Positions 25,350-34,647 are shown, counted from the stretch's first letter. The stretch: DNA of 57,663 bases from Pseudomonas brassicacearum (GCF_003732265.1 NZ_MOBK01000018.1:1-57663); one strand, 5' to 3'. Notes: generated by a model not told the origin, from the letters alone. Numbers and translations: made by a program.

Positions 25350-25873
25350 AATCAAGGGAAATCAAAACCGTTCGTCTGCAGTCGTCCAAGTCTCAACGCT
25401 TTGCTGCAGGCACCGGTTTTGTTCAGGTGCAGAGCTTTGCGCAGGCCATGCGACAGGCGCTGGGAGTCCATCCGGAAGTCCAGGCAGGTGTTAATAGTCG
25501 ATTGGGCGCGGATTATCAGTTAAAGGACGTCAAAGAGGGATACCTCTACGGGGCGATCTGCTGGGCGGTTAGGGTCGCGAAGGCTCTTACCGAGTCACCC
25601 CATAAGTGATATCGAACCATTATCACCGGGAAATTTTGCACCTTGGCGAGTCGGGCGTACGCTTTGCGCAAATAGCTTTTGACGGTTTTTCGACGTCCAG
25701 TGAAGCGGGACGTCAACAAGCCGCCGAGATCAAAAACATTCAGTTATTTACTCAATACCGATTCAAGGCGACCATGAGCCAGTTGCTCAAGCGCCAGGGA
25801 GTGGTCGCACCGTTGGCATCCGTTGTGCAGAACGACGTGAAGCCCAGGTCCAGCTCCCGGGATGAATTGAGTC
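25350..25873 (+). pseudogene. lapE: lapE remnant: TolC-like outer-membrane exporter, deleted and frameshifted
   Basis: Three fragments in two frames read like a TolC-family type I secretion protein. The N-terminus encodes QSFAQAMRQALGVHPEVQAG and continues to KEGYL. A shifted frame then gives GREGSYRVTP and stops TAG (25570) and TAA (25603), followed by ESGVRFAQIAFDGFSTSSEA. After AEIKN the sequence jumps to TQYRFKATMSQLLKRQGVV and ends VKP; in another frame the tail would read QVQLPG before a stop. Intact relatives have about 450 residues; only about 165 codons remain. In several P. fluorescens strains lapE precedes lapB, exactly this position, so the exporter's outer-membrane gene has decayed here while lapA, lapB and lapC stay open. 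Confidence 0.8.
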
Positions 25874-25906
25874 CTCCCTTTTTACCGTTAGCCAAGAGTG
25901 TCGAGC

Positions 25907-28063
25907 GTGGAATCAGAAGTCAGTCGGGTTCAACTCATCCATGATCCACGCGCGTTGCATGACGATCCGTTACTGGATGGCCTGCTCGCCCTGTGCACTC
26001 TGCACCAGAAACCGGCCAGCGCCGCGATGTTGACCACCGGCCTGCCATTGCCCAAGCAACGCCTGAGCGTAGAACTGCTGCCGCGCGCCGCTGCTCGCGC
26101 CGGTCTGCAAGGTCGGGTGATGCAACGCAAGCTTGAGCAGATCCCGGCGATTGCGATGCCGGCCCTGCTATTGCTCAAGGATGGCCGCAGTGCGGTCCTG
26201 CTTGGCTGGCACGGTGACGACCAGGCGCGGGTGCTGCTGAGCGAATGCGAAGGCGGCGAAAGTATCGTCAGTCGTGAACTGCTCGCCGACGACTACACCG
26301 GCAAAGTGTTTTTCGCTCAACCCCAGCACAAATTCGACGTCAACCACGGCACGCTGATTCCACGTGCGCGTTCGTGGTTCCGCGACACCCTCAAGCGTTC
26401 GCGCTGGCTGTACGCCGACGCCATCGCCGCCAGTTTCCTGATCAACATCATTGCCATGGCCGCGCCGCTGTTCGTGATGAACGTCTACGACCGCGTGGTG
26501 CCGAACCAGGCTGAATCGACCTTGTGGGTCCTGGCCATCGGCATTACCGGTGCCTACCTGTTCGACCTGATCCTGAAGAGCCTGCGCAGTCTGTGCCTGG
26601 ACCTGGCCGGCAAGAAAACCGACCTGATCATCTCCGCCACCTTGTTCGAGCGCATTGTCGGCATGGCGATGAAGTACCGCCCGGCGCGGGTCGGCAGCTT
26701 CGCCCAGAACATCCACGAGTTTCAGAGCCTGCGCGACTTCCTCGCCTCGCTGACCCTGACCAGTCTGATTGACCTGCCGTTTACGCTGTTGATCTTCATG
26801 GTCATCGCGATCCTCGGCGGGCACCTGGTGTGGATCCCGGTGCTGGCGTTCCCGATTGCCTTGCTGATCGGCTACGCCTTGCAGAAGCCGCTGGTGGCGA
26901 CCATGGAACGAACCATGGCCCTCGGCGCCGAGCGTCAGTCGAGCCTGATCGAAACCCTCGCCGGCCTCGACGCGGTGAAGGTCAACAACGCCGAAAGCGA
27001 ACGCCAGTATCAGTGGGAACAAACCATCGGCACCCTCAGCCGCCTCGAACTGCGGGTGAAAATGCTCTCCGGTTTGGCGATGAACATCACCTTGCTGATC
27101 CAGCAACTGGCCGGGGTGATCATGATCGTCTTCGGCGTGTACCAGATCATCGACGGTCACCTGAGCATGGGCGGCCTGATTGCCTGCTACATGCTCAGCG
27201 GCCGCGCGCTGAGCCCGCTGGCTTCGCTGTCCGGCCTGCTGACCCGTTATCAGCAAGCGCGGGTGACCATGACCTCGGTCGATCAAATGATGGAGTTGCC
27301 GCAAGAGCGCAACTTCGAAGAGCGCCCGTTGAGCCGCAAGGTGCTGCAAGGTGCCATCGAGTGCCGGCAGATGAACTTCACCTACCCGCAACAGCAGAAC
27401 CCGGCGCTGAAGAACATCAACCTGACCATCAAGCCAGGCGAGAAAATCGGCATCATCGGACGCAGCGGCTCGGGCAAAAGCTCCCTGGCCAAACTGCTGG
27501 TGGGCCTGTATCAGCCGGACGACGGCGCGCTGTTGGTGGACGGCGTCGACATCCGTCAGATCGACGTCAGTGAGTTGCGCCACAACATCGGCTACGTGGC
27601 GCAGGACATCCAGCTGCTGGCGGGCACCCTGCGCGATAACCTGGTGTCGGGCGCACGTTATGTAGAAGACGAATTGGTCCTGCAAGCCGCCGAACTGGCG
27701 GGTGTGCACGAGTTTGCCCGTCTGCACCCGCAAGGTTACGAACTGCAAGTCGGTGAACGCGGGCAGAACCTGTCCGGCGGTCAGCGCCAGAACGTCGCGC
27801 TGGCGCGGGCACTGCTGCTTGATCCGCCGATTCTGCTGCTCGACGAGCCGACCAGTGCCATGGACAACACCGGTGAAGAACGCCTCAAACAACGCCTCGC
27901 GGCGGTGGTTGAAAGCAAAACCGTGGTGCTGGTCACGCACCGGGCTTCGCTGTTGTCGCTGGTGGATCGCTTGATCGTCATCGACCGTGGACAAATTCTT
28001 GCCGATGGCCCGAAAGCCGCCGTGATGGAAGCGTTGAAGAAGGGGCAGATCAGTGTTGCTTAA
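25907..28063 (+). CDS. lapB: LapB: type I secretion ABC transporter ATPase/permease
   Basis: A 718-residue inner-membrane exporter that powers LapA secretion. The N-terminal 150 residues resemble a C39 peptidase-like domain without a catalytic cysteine. Six membrane helices follow (about 160-430). The ATPase domain has Walker A GRSGSGKSS (about 519), signature LSGGQRQ and Walker B ILLLDEPT. I prefer the GTG at 25907 (MESEVSRVQL), which matches the usual family start; another GTG lies three codons upstream at 25898. The gene begins 33 bases after the lapE remnant and overlaps lapC by 11 bases. It shows no damage. Confidence 0.93.
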   Translation: MESEVSRVQLIHDPRALHDDPLLDGLLALCTLHQKPASAAMLTTGLPLPKQRLSVELLPRAAARAGLQGRVMQRKLEQIPAIAMPALLLLKDGRSAVLLGWHGDDQARVLLSECEGGESIVSRELLADDYTGKVFFAQPQHKFDVNHGTLIPRARSWFRDTLKRSRWLYADAIAASFLINIIAMAAPLFVMNVYDRVVPNQAESTLWVLAIGITGAYLFDLILKSLRSLCLDLAGKKTDLIISATLFERIVGMAMKYRPARVGSFAQNIHEFQSLRDFLASLTLTSLIDLPFTLLIFMVIAILGGHLVWIPVLAFPIALLIGYALQKPLVATMERTMALGAERQSSLIETLAGLDAVKVNNAESERQYQWEQTIGTLSRLELRVKMLSGLAMNITLLIQQLAGVIMIVFGVYQIIDGHLSMGGLIACYMLSGRALSPLASLSGLLTRYQQARVTMTSVDQMMELPQERNFEERPLSRKVLQGAIECRQMNFTYPQQQNPALKNINLTIKPGEKIGIIGRSGSGKSSLAKLLVGLYQPDDGALLVDGVDIRQIDVSELRHNIGYVAQDIQLLAGTLRDNLVSGARYVEDELVLQAAELAGVHEFARLHPQGYELQVGERGQNLSGGQRQNVALARALLLDPPILLLDEPTSAMDNTGEERLKQRLAAVVESKTVVLVTHRASLLSLVDRLIVIDRGQILADGPKAAVMEALKKGQISVA

Positions 28064-29420
28064 GTCGGGTTTCAAGGGTGCGATCGGCCGTTACTTCAAA
28101 GGCTCCGAGTCGCTGCATGGCCAGCCACTGCCCGAGGTCAACAAAGCCCTCATCGAAGACGCCCCGCGCGTGGTGCGGCTGACGATCTGGGCGATCATCG
28201 CCTTCTTCGTGTTCCTGATGCTCTGGGCCAACTACGCGGTGATCGACGAAGTCACCAAGGGCGACGGCAAGGCGATTCCGTCGTCGAAGATCCAGAAAAT
28301 CCAGAACCTTGAGGGCGGTATCGTTTCCGAGCTGTTCGTCAAAGAAGGGCAGATCGTCGAGGCCGGTGCGCCGCTGATTCGCCTCGACGACACGCGTTTC
28401 GCCTCCAACGTCGGCGAGACCGAAGCGGATCGCTTGTCGATGCTGCTGCGGGTCGAACGCCTGAGCGCGGAAGTCGACGACCGTCCGCTGAATTTCGCGG
28501 CGGATGTTCTCAAAGCCGTGCCCGTTCAGGCAGCCAGCGAAGAGTCGCTGTACACCAGCCGTCGTCAGCAACTGCACGATGAAATCGGTGGTTTGCAGGA
28601 GCAGTTGATCCAGCGTCAGCAAGAGCTGCGTGAGTTCACCTCCAAACAGTCGCAGTATCGCCAGCAACTGAGCATGCAACGCCAGGAAATCAACATGTCC
28701 GAGCCGTTAGTGGCCCAGGGCGCGGTGTCTCCGGTTGAAGTGCTGCGCCTGCGGCGTGCGGAAGTCGAAACGCGCGGACAACTGGATGCCACGACCCTGG
28801 CGATCCCTCGCGCCGAATCGGCGATCAAGGAAGTGCAGCGCAAGATCGACGAGACGCGCGGTAAATTCCGTAGCGAAGCCCTGACTCAACTCAACGAAGC
28901 ACGCACCGACCTGAACAAGGCCCAGGCCACCGGCAAAGCGCTGGAAGACCGGGTCAGCCGAACGCTGGTGGCATCGCCGGTGCGCGGCATCGTCAACAAG
29001 CTGCTGGTGAACACCATTGGCGGCGTGATCCAGCCGGGCAGTGACCTGGTGGAAATCGTGCCGCTGGACGACACCTTGCTGGTCGAGGCGAAAATTCGCC
29101 CGCAAGACATCGCCTTCCTGCACCCGGGACAAGAGGCGACGGTGAAGTTCACGGCGTACGACTACACCATCTACGGTGGGTTGAAGGCCAAGCTTGAACA
29201 GATCGGCGCGGACACCATCACCGATGAAGACAAGAAGACCACGTACTACATCATCAAGCTGCGTACCGATCGCAGCCACCTGGGGACGGATGAAAAGCCG
29301 CTGCTGATCATTCCGGGGATGGTGGCGTCGGTGGATATCATCACTGGCAAGAAGTCGGTGCTCAGCTATTTGCTCAAGCCGATTATTCGGGCGCGGGCTG
29401 AGGCGTTGCACGAGCGATAA
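28053..29420 (+). CDS. lapC: LapC: type I secretion membrane-fusion protein (HlyD family)
   Basis: A 455-residue adaptor linking LapB to the outer-membrane channel. A short cytoplasmic N-terminus is followed by one membrane helix (LTIWAIIAFFVFLMLWANYAVI, about 43-64), a lipoyl half-motif (GGIVSELFVKEGQIVEAG), a long coiled-coil hairpin rich in Q, E and R (about 165-290), the second lipoyl half and a beta-barrel. The start is GTG at 28053, inside the end of lapB, so the pair is translationally coupled. The reading frame is intact although its normal partner lapE is broken. Confidence 0.93.
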   Translation: MLLKSGFKGAIGRYFKGSESLHGQPLPEVNKALIEDAPRVVRLTIWAIIAFFVFLMLWANYAVIDEVTKGDGKAIPSSKIQKIQNLEGGIVSELFVKEGQIVEAGAPLIRLDDTRFASNVGETEADRLSMLLRVERLSAEVDDRPLNFAADVLKAVPVQAASEESLYTSRRQQLHDEIGGLQEQLIQRQQELREFTSKQSQYRQQLSMQRQEINMSEPLVAQGAVSPVEVLRLRRAEVETRGQLDATTLAIPRAESAIKEVQRKIDETRGKFRSEALTQLNEARTDLNKAQATGKALEDRVSRTLVASPVRGIVNKLLVNTIGGVIQPGSDLVEIVPLDDTLLVEAKIRPQDIAFLHPGQEATVKFTAYDYTIYGGLKAKLEQIGADTITDEDKKTTYYIIKLRTDRSHLGTDEKPLLIIPGMVASVDIITGKKSVLSYLLKPIIRARAEALHER

Positions 29421-29442
29421 TTTTTAGTGAGGCTGATGGCCC

Positions 29443-29520
29443 CTTGGCGAGTAGGCTCGCTCCCACATTGGACTTGTGTCGATCACAAAACCCCTGTGGG
29501 AGCGAGCCTGCTCGCGATGG
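29443..29520. repeat. REP doublet (REPIN) after lapC
   Basis: Inverted REP copies, TTGGCGAGTAGGCTCGCTCC and GTGGGAGCGAGCCTGCTCGC, with the first copy slightly degenerate (GTAGG for GCAGG). It separates the lap locus from the tauD-like operon. Confidence 0.85.
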
Positions 29521-29555
29521 CGGCCTCAAAAACGGTACATCCCTAAATGCCATAT

Positions 29556-29610
29556 CGTTATTCACTAACGGTATTTAAATTTCAATTCTTATACCTATAA
29601 AGTCACTCCC
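29556..29610 (+). promoter_or_regulatory. Putative promoter region of the sulfonate operon
   Basis: A dyad CGTTA/TAACG (29556-29570) is followed by an AT-rich stretch with TATTTAAATTTC and TTATACCTATAAAG, the only AT-rich patch before the dioxygenase gene. In pseudomonads such sites often bind the sulfur regulator CysB, but that is inference; I did not identify a definite box. Confidence 0.35.
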
Positions 29611-29725
29611 CTGCGTACCTGCCGACCAATCGGCGCGCCGCACGACACGAACCAACACGGGACCTCCGTGAGTTTCTTGATCGACGCGCGCGCCCTTGAG
29701 CGTGCCGTGCGTGGGAGTGATTTTT

Positions 29726-30613
29726 ATGTCAGCCGTCTCTGCTACCAACCGCATCGCGCCACAAACCTTCGACATCCGCCCTTTCAGCGGCGCCGTCGGT
29801 GCTGAAATCATCGGGCTCGACCTGTCTCTCCCGATCAATGACCAGGACTTCGCCCGCATCCATCGCGCGCACCTGGATCATCACGTCGTGGTGTTCCGCG
29901 ACCAGCGCATCACCCCCGAGCAACAGATTGCCTTCAGCCGTCGATTCGGTGTGTTGCAGATCCACGTGCTCAAGCAATTCCTGCTGGCCGGCCACCCGGA
30001 AATCCTCATCGTTTCCAACATCATCGAAAACGGCCAATCCATCGGCCTCGGTGACGCCGGCAAGTTCTGGCACTCCGACCTTTCCTATAAAGAACTGCCA
30101 AGCCTGGGCTCGATGTTGCACGCCCAAGAGCTGCCGTCCGAAGGTGGCGATACCTTGTTCGCCGACATGCACAAAGCCTGGGACAACCTGCCCGACGCGT
30201 TGCGCAAAGCGGTTGAAGGCCGATCCGCTGCGCACTCCTACACGGCGCGTTACAGCGAGACCAAATTCGAAGGCAACTGGCGCCCGACCCTGACGCCGGA
30301 GCAACTGGCGCAAGTCGCCGAAGTGGTCCACCCGATCGTGCGTACGCACCCGGAAAACGGCCGTAAGGCGCTGTTCGTCAGTGAAGGCTTTACCACCCGC
30401 ATCGTCGGTTTGCCGGAAGACGAGAGCCAGCAGCTGCTCGCCGAGCTCTACGCCCACAGCGTGCTGCCGCAAAACATCTACCGCCATCAGTGGCAGCCCC
30501 ATGACCTGGTGTTCTGGGACAACCGCTCGCTGATTCACCTCGCCGCCGGATGCCCCAGCCATCTGCGCCGCAAGCTGTATCGCACCACCATCCAGGGCGA
30601 CGCGCCTTTCTGA
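29726..30613 (+). CDS. TauD/TfdA-family Fe(II)/2-oxoglutarate dioxygenase
   Basis: A 295-residue dioxygenase. The iron triad is placed at H116 and D118 (FWHSDLSY) and H271 (LIHLAAG), and the 2-oxoglutarate-binding arginine at R286, 15 residues after the distal histidine as in TauD. Such enzymes hydroxylate the carbon next to a sulfonate or similar group so that sulfite is released. The ATG at 29726 has GGAG eight bases upstream; a longer GTG start at 29696 is less likely. With the ABC importer genes that follow it fits an organosulfur scavenging operon. The substrate cannot be told from sequence: taurine is possible, but the protein may prefer another sulfonate or a sulfate ester. Confidence 0.88.
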   Translation: MSAVSATNRIAPQTFDIRPFSGAVGAEIIGLDLSLPINDQDFARIHRAHLDHHVVVFRDQRITPEQQIAFSRRFGVLQIHVLKQFLLAGHPEILIVSNIIENGQSIGLGDAGKFWHSDLSYKELPSLGSMLHAQELPSEGGDTLFADMHKAWDNLPDALRKAVEGRSAAHSYTARYSETKFEGNWRPTLTPEQLAQVAEVVHPIVRTHPENGRKALFVSEGFTTRIVGLPEDESQQLLAELYAHSVLPQNIYRHQWQPHDLVFWDNRSLIHLAAGCPSHLRRKLYRTTIQGDAPF

Positions 30614-30631
30614 TTTGTCGGAGATTTGATC

Positions 30632-31657
30632 ATGTCCAAACGTCTTCCCTTTGCACCGCTGGCCGCCGCCATCGGCCTGGGTTTCAGCCTGATCGCCGGC
30701 AGCCTGGTGGCGCCGACCGCGGCTCATGCCGAAGGTGAAATCCGCATCGCCGAACAGTTCGGCATTGTTTATCTATTGCTCAACGTGGTGCGCGATCAGA
30801 ACCTGATCGAGAAGTACGGCAAGCAGGAAGGCATCGACATCAAGGTCGACTGGACTCAGCTGTCTGGCGGCGCGGCGGTCAACGATGCGCTGCTCTCGGG
30901 CTCGATTGATATTGCTGGCGCGGGCGTCGGTCCGTTGCTGACGATTTGGGATCGCACCCACGGCAAGCAGAACGTCAAAGCCGTGGCCTCCCTCGGCAAC
31001 TTCCCTTACTACCTGGTGAGCAACAATCCCAAGGTCAAAACCATCGCCGATTTCACCGAGAAGGACCGGATTGCGGTGCCGGCGGTAGGCGTGTCGGTGC
31101 AGTCACGTTTCCTGCAATACGCGGCCGCCAAGCAGTGGGGTGACAAGGAATTCAATCGCCTCGACAAGTACACCATTGCAGTGCCGCACCCGGACGCCAC
31201 GGCCGCGTTGGTGGCCGGGGGCACCGAGTTGTCCGGGCATTTCTCCAACCCGCCGTTCCAGGATCAGGAACTGGCCAATCCCAACGTCCACGTGGTGTTG
31301 AACTCTTACGACGTGCTTGGCCCGAACTCGCCGACGGTGCTGTTCGCTACCGAGAAATTCCGTGACGAGAACCCGAAAACCTATAAGGCTTTCATCGCGG
31401 CGCTGACTGAAGCGGCGGAGTTTGCCCAGAACGACAAAGGCGCGGCGGCCGACACTTACATCCGCGTCACCAAGGCGAAAATCGACCGCGCCGCGTTGCT
31501 GAAAATCATCGACAACCCGCAGTTCGAATTCAGCGTCACGCCGAAGAATACGTATCCACTGGCTGAGTTTCTCTACCGCGTGGGCGCGATCAAAAACAAA
31601 CCGGATTCGTGGAAGGATTACTTCTTCCAGGACGCCAAGCCACTGCAAGGGAGCTGA
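30632..31657 (+). CDS. ABC transporter periplasmic binding protein (NitT/TauT, NMT1-like)
   Basis: A 341-residue exported protein with a signal peptide (MSKRLPFAPLAAAIGLGF.. ending AAHAEG) and the family II binding-protein pattern: EIRIAEQFGIVYLLLNVVRDQ, LSGGAAVNDALLSGSIDIAGAGVGPLL and a hinge near VPAVGVSVQSRFLQY. It should capture a sulfonate-type compound in the periplasm. The ATG at 30632 is preceded by GGAG. It lies 18 bases after the dioxygenase gene and 5 bases before the ATPase gene, so the four genes form one operon. Confidence 0.9.
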   Translation: MSKRLPFAPLAAAIGLGFSLIAGSLVAPTAAHAEGEIRIAEQFGIVYLLLNVVRDQNLIEKYGKQEGIDIKVDWTQLSGGAAVNDALLSGSIDIAGAGVGPLLTIWDRTHGKQNVKAVASLGNFPYYLVSNNPKVKTIADFTEKDRIAVPAVGVSVQSRFLQYAAAKQWGDKEFNRLDKYTIAVPHPDATAALVAGGTELSGHFSNPPFQDQELANPNVHVVLNSYDVLGPNSPTVLFATEKFRDENPKTYKAFIAALTEAAEFAQNDKGAAADTYIRVTKAKIDRAALLKIIDNPQFEFSVTPKNTYPLAEFLYRVGAIKNKPDSWKDYFFQDAKPLQGS

Positions 31658-31662
31658 TCGAA

Positions 31663-32523
31663 ATGAACGCCCCTTTGCAAGGCCACACGGTCAGCAAATC
31701 GAACGTCGCAGCCCAGGCGCTGCTGTCGGTCGACAACGTCAGCCTCGAATACCGCACGCCGCAGCGTGTGGTTCGAGCGACCCATCAAGTGAGTTTTGAA
31801 ATCGATCCGGCGGACCGCTTTGTGCTGCTCGGCCCGTCCGGTTGCGGCAAGTCGACCTTGCTCAAGGCGGTGGCCGGGTTCATTCAGCCGTGTGAGGGCG
31901 AGATCCGTCTGCAGGGGCAAACCGTGCACGCGCCGGGGCCGGACCGGATCGTGGTGTTCCAGGAGTTCGATCAGCTGCCGCCTTGGAAAACCGTCAAACA
32001 GAACGTCATGTTTCCGCTGCTGGCATCCAAAACCCTGAAACGTAAAGAGGCTGAAGAACGCGCGCTGCACTACCTCGAAAAAGTCGGACTGGCGGCGTTT
32101 GCCGACGCTTATCCGCACACCTTGTCCGGTGGCATGAAAGCACGAGTCGCCATCGCTCGCGCCTTGGCGATGCAACCGAAAATCCTCCTGATGGACGAGC
32201 CTTTCGCCGCCCTCGATGCGCTGACCCGCCGCAAGATGCAGGAAGAATTGCTGCTGCTCTGGGAAGAGGTGCGTTTCACGCTGCTGTTCGTCACCCACTC
32301 CATCGAAGAGGCGCTGGTGGTGGGCAATCGCATTCTGTTGCTGTCGCCGCATCCGGGGCGGGTGCGGGCGGAAGTCCACAGCCATCAATACGATTTGCAC
32401 AGCCTCGGCGGCGTGGCGTTTCAAGAGTCGGCGCGACGGATTCATCGGTTGCTGTTCGATGAAGGGCAGTCGCCGGAAACCGAGCGTGAGCTGGATTTCT
32501 CCGACATTCGCATCGCTTATTGA
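31663..32523 (+). CDS. ABC transporter ATP-binding protein (NitT/TauT type)
   Basis: A 286-residue ATPase with Walker A GPSGCGKST, Q-loop QEFDQLPPW, signature LSGGMKAR, Walker B ILLMDEPFAALD and the H-loop THSIEEAL. It is about 25 residues longer than the usual TauB, due to an N-terminal leader before the nucleotide-binding domain. The ATG at 31663 is five bases after the binding-protein stop. It energises the permease encoded next. Confidence 0.93.
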   Translation: MNAPLQGHTVSKSNVAAQALLSVDNVSLEYRTPQRVVRATHQVSFEIDPADRFVLLGPSGCGKSTLLKAVAGFIQPCEGEIRLQGQTVHAPGPDRIVVFQEFDQLPPWKTVKQNVMFPLLASKTLKRKEAEERALHYLEKVGLAAFADAYPHTLSGGMKARVAIARALAMQPKILLMDEPFAALDALTRRKMQEELLLLWEEVRFTLLFVTHSIEEALVVGNRILLLSPHPGRVRAEVHSHQYDLHSLGGVAFQESARRIHRLLFDEGQSPETERELDFSDIRIAY

Positions 32524-32543
32524 GCCATTGAGAGGAGTGCCCG

Positions 32544-33410
32544 ATGAGCCATTTATCATCTGCGCGTGAAGAGTTCGAAACGGTTTTGCTGCCGCTGACC
32601 AGCGTACCGCTGGAGCGTGAATTGCCCCTCGGTCAGCGCCTCTGGCAACAGGGGTGGATTCGCAAAAGCCTGATCCTGATATTGCTGGCGGTGCTCTGGG
32701 AAGTGGTCGCCCGCGTGCAGAACAACGACCTGCTGCTGCCGAGCTTTCTGCAAACGGCCAGCGCGCTGTATGACGGTTTGCTCAGTGGTGAATTGCTGGG
32801 CAAGGTCTGGATTTCGTTGGTGGTGTTGCTCAAGGGTTACCTGATCGGCATCGTCCTGGCGTTTGCCTTGACCACGTTGGCGGTGTCGACCCAGTTCGGT
32901 CGGGATTTGCTGAGCACATTGACCTCCATGTTCAACCCGTTGCCGGCGATTGCCTTGTTGCCGTTGGCACTGCTGTGGTTTGGCCTGGGGCAGAACAGTT
33001 TGATTTTTGTGCTGGTGCATTCGGTGCTGTGGGCCTTGGCGTTGAACACCTATGCGGGGTTTCTCGGGGTCTCGGAAACGTTGCGCATGGCCGGGCGTAA
33101 TTACGGGCTCAAGGGCATGCGGTTTGTGCTGTTTATCCTGATTCCGGCGGCGTTGCCGTCGATTCTGGCCGGGTTGAAGATTGGTTGGGCCTTCGCATGG
33201 CGCACGTTGATCGCCGCGGAATTGGTGTTTGGTGCGACTAGCGGCAAAGGTGGATTGGGGTGGTACATCTTTCAGAATCGAAATGAGCTGTACACCGACA
33301 AAGTGTTTGCCGGCTTGGCGGTGGTGATTTTGATTGGGTTGCTGGTGGAGAATCTGGTGTTTGATTCGTTGGAGCGGGTGACTGTTAAGCGGTGGGGGAT
33401 GCAGCGCTAG
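32544..33410 (+). CDS. ABC transporter permease (NitT/TauT type)
   Basis: A 288-residue membrane protein with about six helices and the permease coupling segment around LRMAGRNYGLKGMRFVLFILIPAALPSILAGLKIGWAFAWR. The N-terminus has a 38-residue cytoplasmic tail before the first helix. A GAGG ribosome-binding site precedes the ATG at 32544. It completes the uptake system; a REP doublet follows 22 bases after the stop and marks the operon end. Confidence 0.92.
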   Translation: MSHLSSAREEFETVLLPLTSVPLERELPLGQRLWQQGWIRKSLILILLAVLWEVVARVQNNDLLLPSFLQTASALYDGLLSGELLGKVWISLVVLLKGYLIGIVLAFALTTLAVSTQFGRDLLSTLTSMFNPLPAIALLPLALLWFGLGQNSLIFVLVHSVLWALALNTYAGFLGVSETLRMAGRNYGLKGMRFVLFILIPAALPSILAGLKIGWAFAWRTLIAAELVFGATSGKGGLGWYIFQNRNELYTDKVFAGLAVVILIGLLVENLVFDSLERVTVKRWGMQR

Positions 33411-33432
33411 ATTTTGTGTTGGCCGGTCTGGC

Positions 33433-33530
33433 CTCTTCGCGAGCAGGCTCGCTCCCACAGTGGATTTTTATTGACCGCCAATTTTGTGAACCACACAAAA
33501 CCCTTGTGGGAGCGAGCCTGCTCGCGATGG
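33433..33530. repeat. REP doublet (REPIN)
   Basis: Two inverted REP copies (TTCGCGAGCAGGCTCGCTCC and complement) about 45 bases apart, between the permease and LysR genes. Confidence 0.88.
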
Positions 33531-33612
33531 GGCCAGCCCAGCCAACACATCACTGGGGGATGTTTGCTAGCATTGCGTCTGAATCAATCCAGATCAGCCA
33601 CGAGTGCTCAGC

Positions 33613-34539
33613 ATGCAACTCCCGGACATGAACCTGTTGGTCGCCCTCGACGCCTTGCTCGACGAGGGCAGCGTGGTCGGCGCCGCGCGGCGGATGAACC
33701 TCAGCCCGGCGGCCATGAGCCGAACGCTGACCCGTATAAGAGAAGCCATCGGCGACCCGATCCTGGTGCGCGCCGGTCGCGGTCTGGTGCCGACACCCAA
33801 GGCCCTTGAGCTGCGCGAACAGGTGCGCGACGTGGTCGAGCAGGCCGCCTTGCTGTTTCGTTCAGCCGATGAGGTGGACCTCGGTTCGTTGCGCCGCCGG
33901 TTCAGCATCCGCGCCAACGATTTTTTCGTCGGCGTCTATGGCGGCAAGCTGTTCGATACGCTGGAGCGCCAGGCGCCGCACTGCGAATTGCGTTTTGTGC
34001 CGGAAGGCGATGGCGATGATGAAGCGCTGCGCGAAGGGCGGATCGATTTAAGTGTCAGCAACAATCGTCCCGTCATGCCGGAAGTGAAAGTGCAGAACCT
34101 GTTCTCGACGCACTTTGTCGGTCTGGTGCGCGAGGACCATCCGCTGTTCGACGAAGAGATTACCGCCGAGCGCTACGCTGGTTTTTCGCATATCAGCATG
34201 TCGCGCCGTGGCATTGCCCGTGGGCCGATCGACACGGCCCTCAACGCACTGGGACTGGAGCGGCGGGTAGCGGTGATCGCGCCGAGCTTCCATGCGGCGA
34301 TGTTCGCGTTGCCCGATTCCAATCTGATACTGCCGGTGCCCAAGGAAGCGTTGCTGAGCGTGCGCCGCCTGGGTTTGAAACTGCGCTCGTTCACTCTGCC
34401 GATCCCGCTGCCGACCCTGATGCTGACCCAGGCCTGGCACCCGCGATTTGACAACGACCCGGCTCACCGCTGGCTGCGTGAAACCCTGAAAGCCTGCTGC
34501 GACGAAACATGGCTGGCCGCACAACCACACTCAAGTTGA
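33613..34539 (+). CDS. LysR-family transcriptional regulator
   Basis: A 308-residue regulator. The N-terminal helix-turn-helix is LDEGSVVGAARRMNLSPAAMSRTLTRIREAIGDPILVR, of the NodD/PcpR-like subgroup, and is followed by a two-lobed effector domain beginning RRFSIRANDFF. The ATG at 33613 (MQLPDMNL) is preferred over a GTG three codons upstream. It lies just before the MFS/HlyD/OMF exporter genes in the same direction, and an inverted repeat overlaps their promoter, so control of that exporter is the best guess. Control of the upstream sulfonate operon is less likely because two REP copies intervene. Confidence 0.88.
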   Translation: MQLPDMNLLVALDALLDEGSVVGAARRMNLSPAAMSRTLTRIREAIGDPILVRAGRGLVPTPKALELREQVRDVVEQAALLFRSADEVDLGSLRRRFSIRANDFFVGVYGGKLFDTLERQAPHCELRFVPEGDGDDEALREGRIDLSVSNNRPVMPEVKVQNLFSTHFVGLVREDHPLFDEEITAERYAGFSHISMSRRGIARGPIDTALNALGLERRVAVIAPSFHAAMFALPDSNLILPVPKEALLSVRRLGLKLRSFTLPIPLPTLMLTQAWHPRFDNDPAHRWLRETLKACCDETWLAAQPHSS

Positions 34540-34549
34540 CCGACGATCT

Positions 34550-34642
34550 AGTGTGGGAGCGGGCTTGCTCGCGAAAGCGGTGTGTCAGTCAACGTTGATG
34601 TTGGATGTGATGTCCTCTTCGCGAGCAAGCCCACTCCCACAG
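34550..34642. repeat. REP doublet in the opposite arrangement
   Basis: Here the GTGGGAGCGGGCTTGCTCGC copy comes first and its inverse (GCGAGCAAGCCCACTCCCAC) second. This orientation is reversed relative to the other seven doublets in the window, as if the copies face away from each other. Confidence 0.8.
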
Positions 34643-34647
34643 GGGGT

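Noticed and set aside
25606..25944. Possible independent 112-codon gene before lapB
   Set aside because: Its sequence is the middle and end of LapE fused by deletion and running out of frame into lapB, so it is part of the pseudogene.
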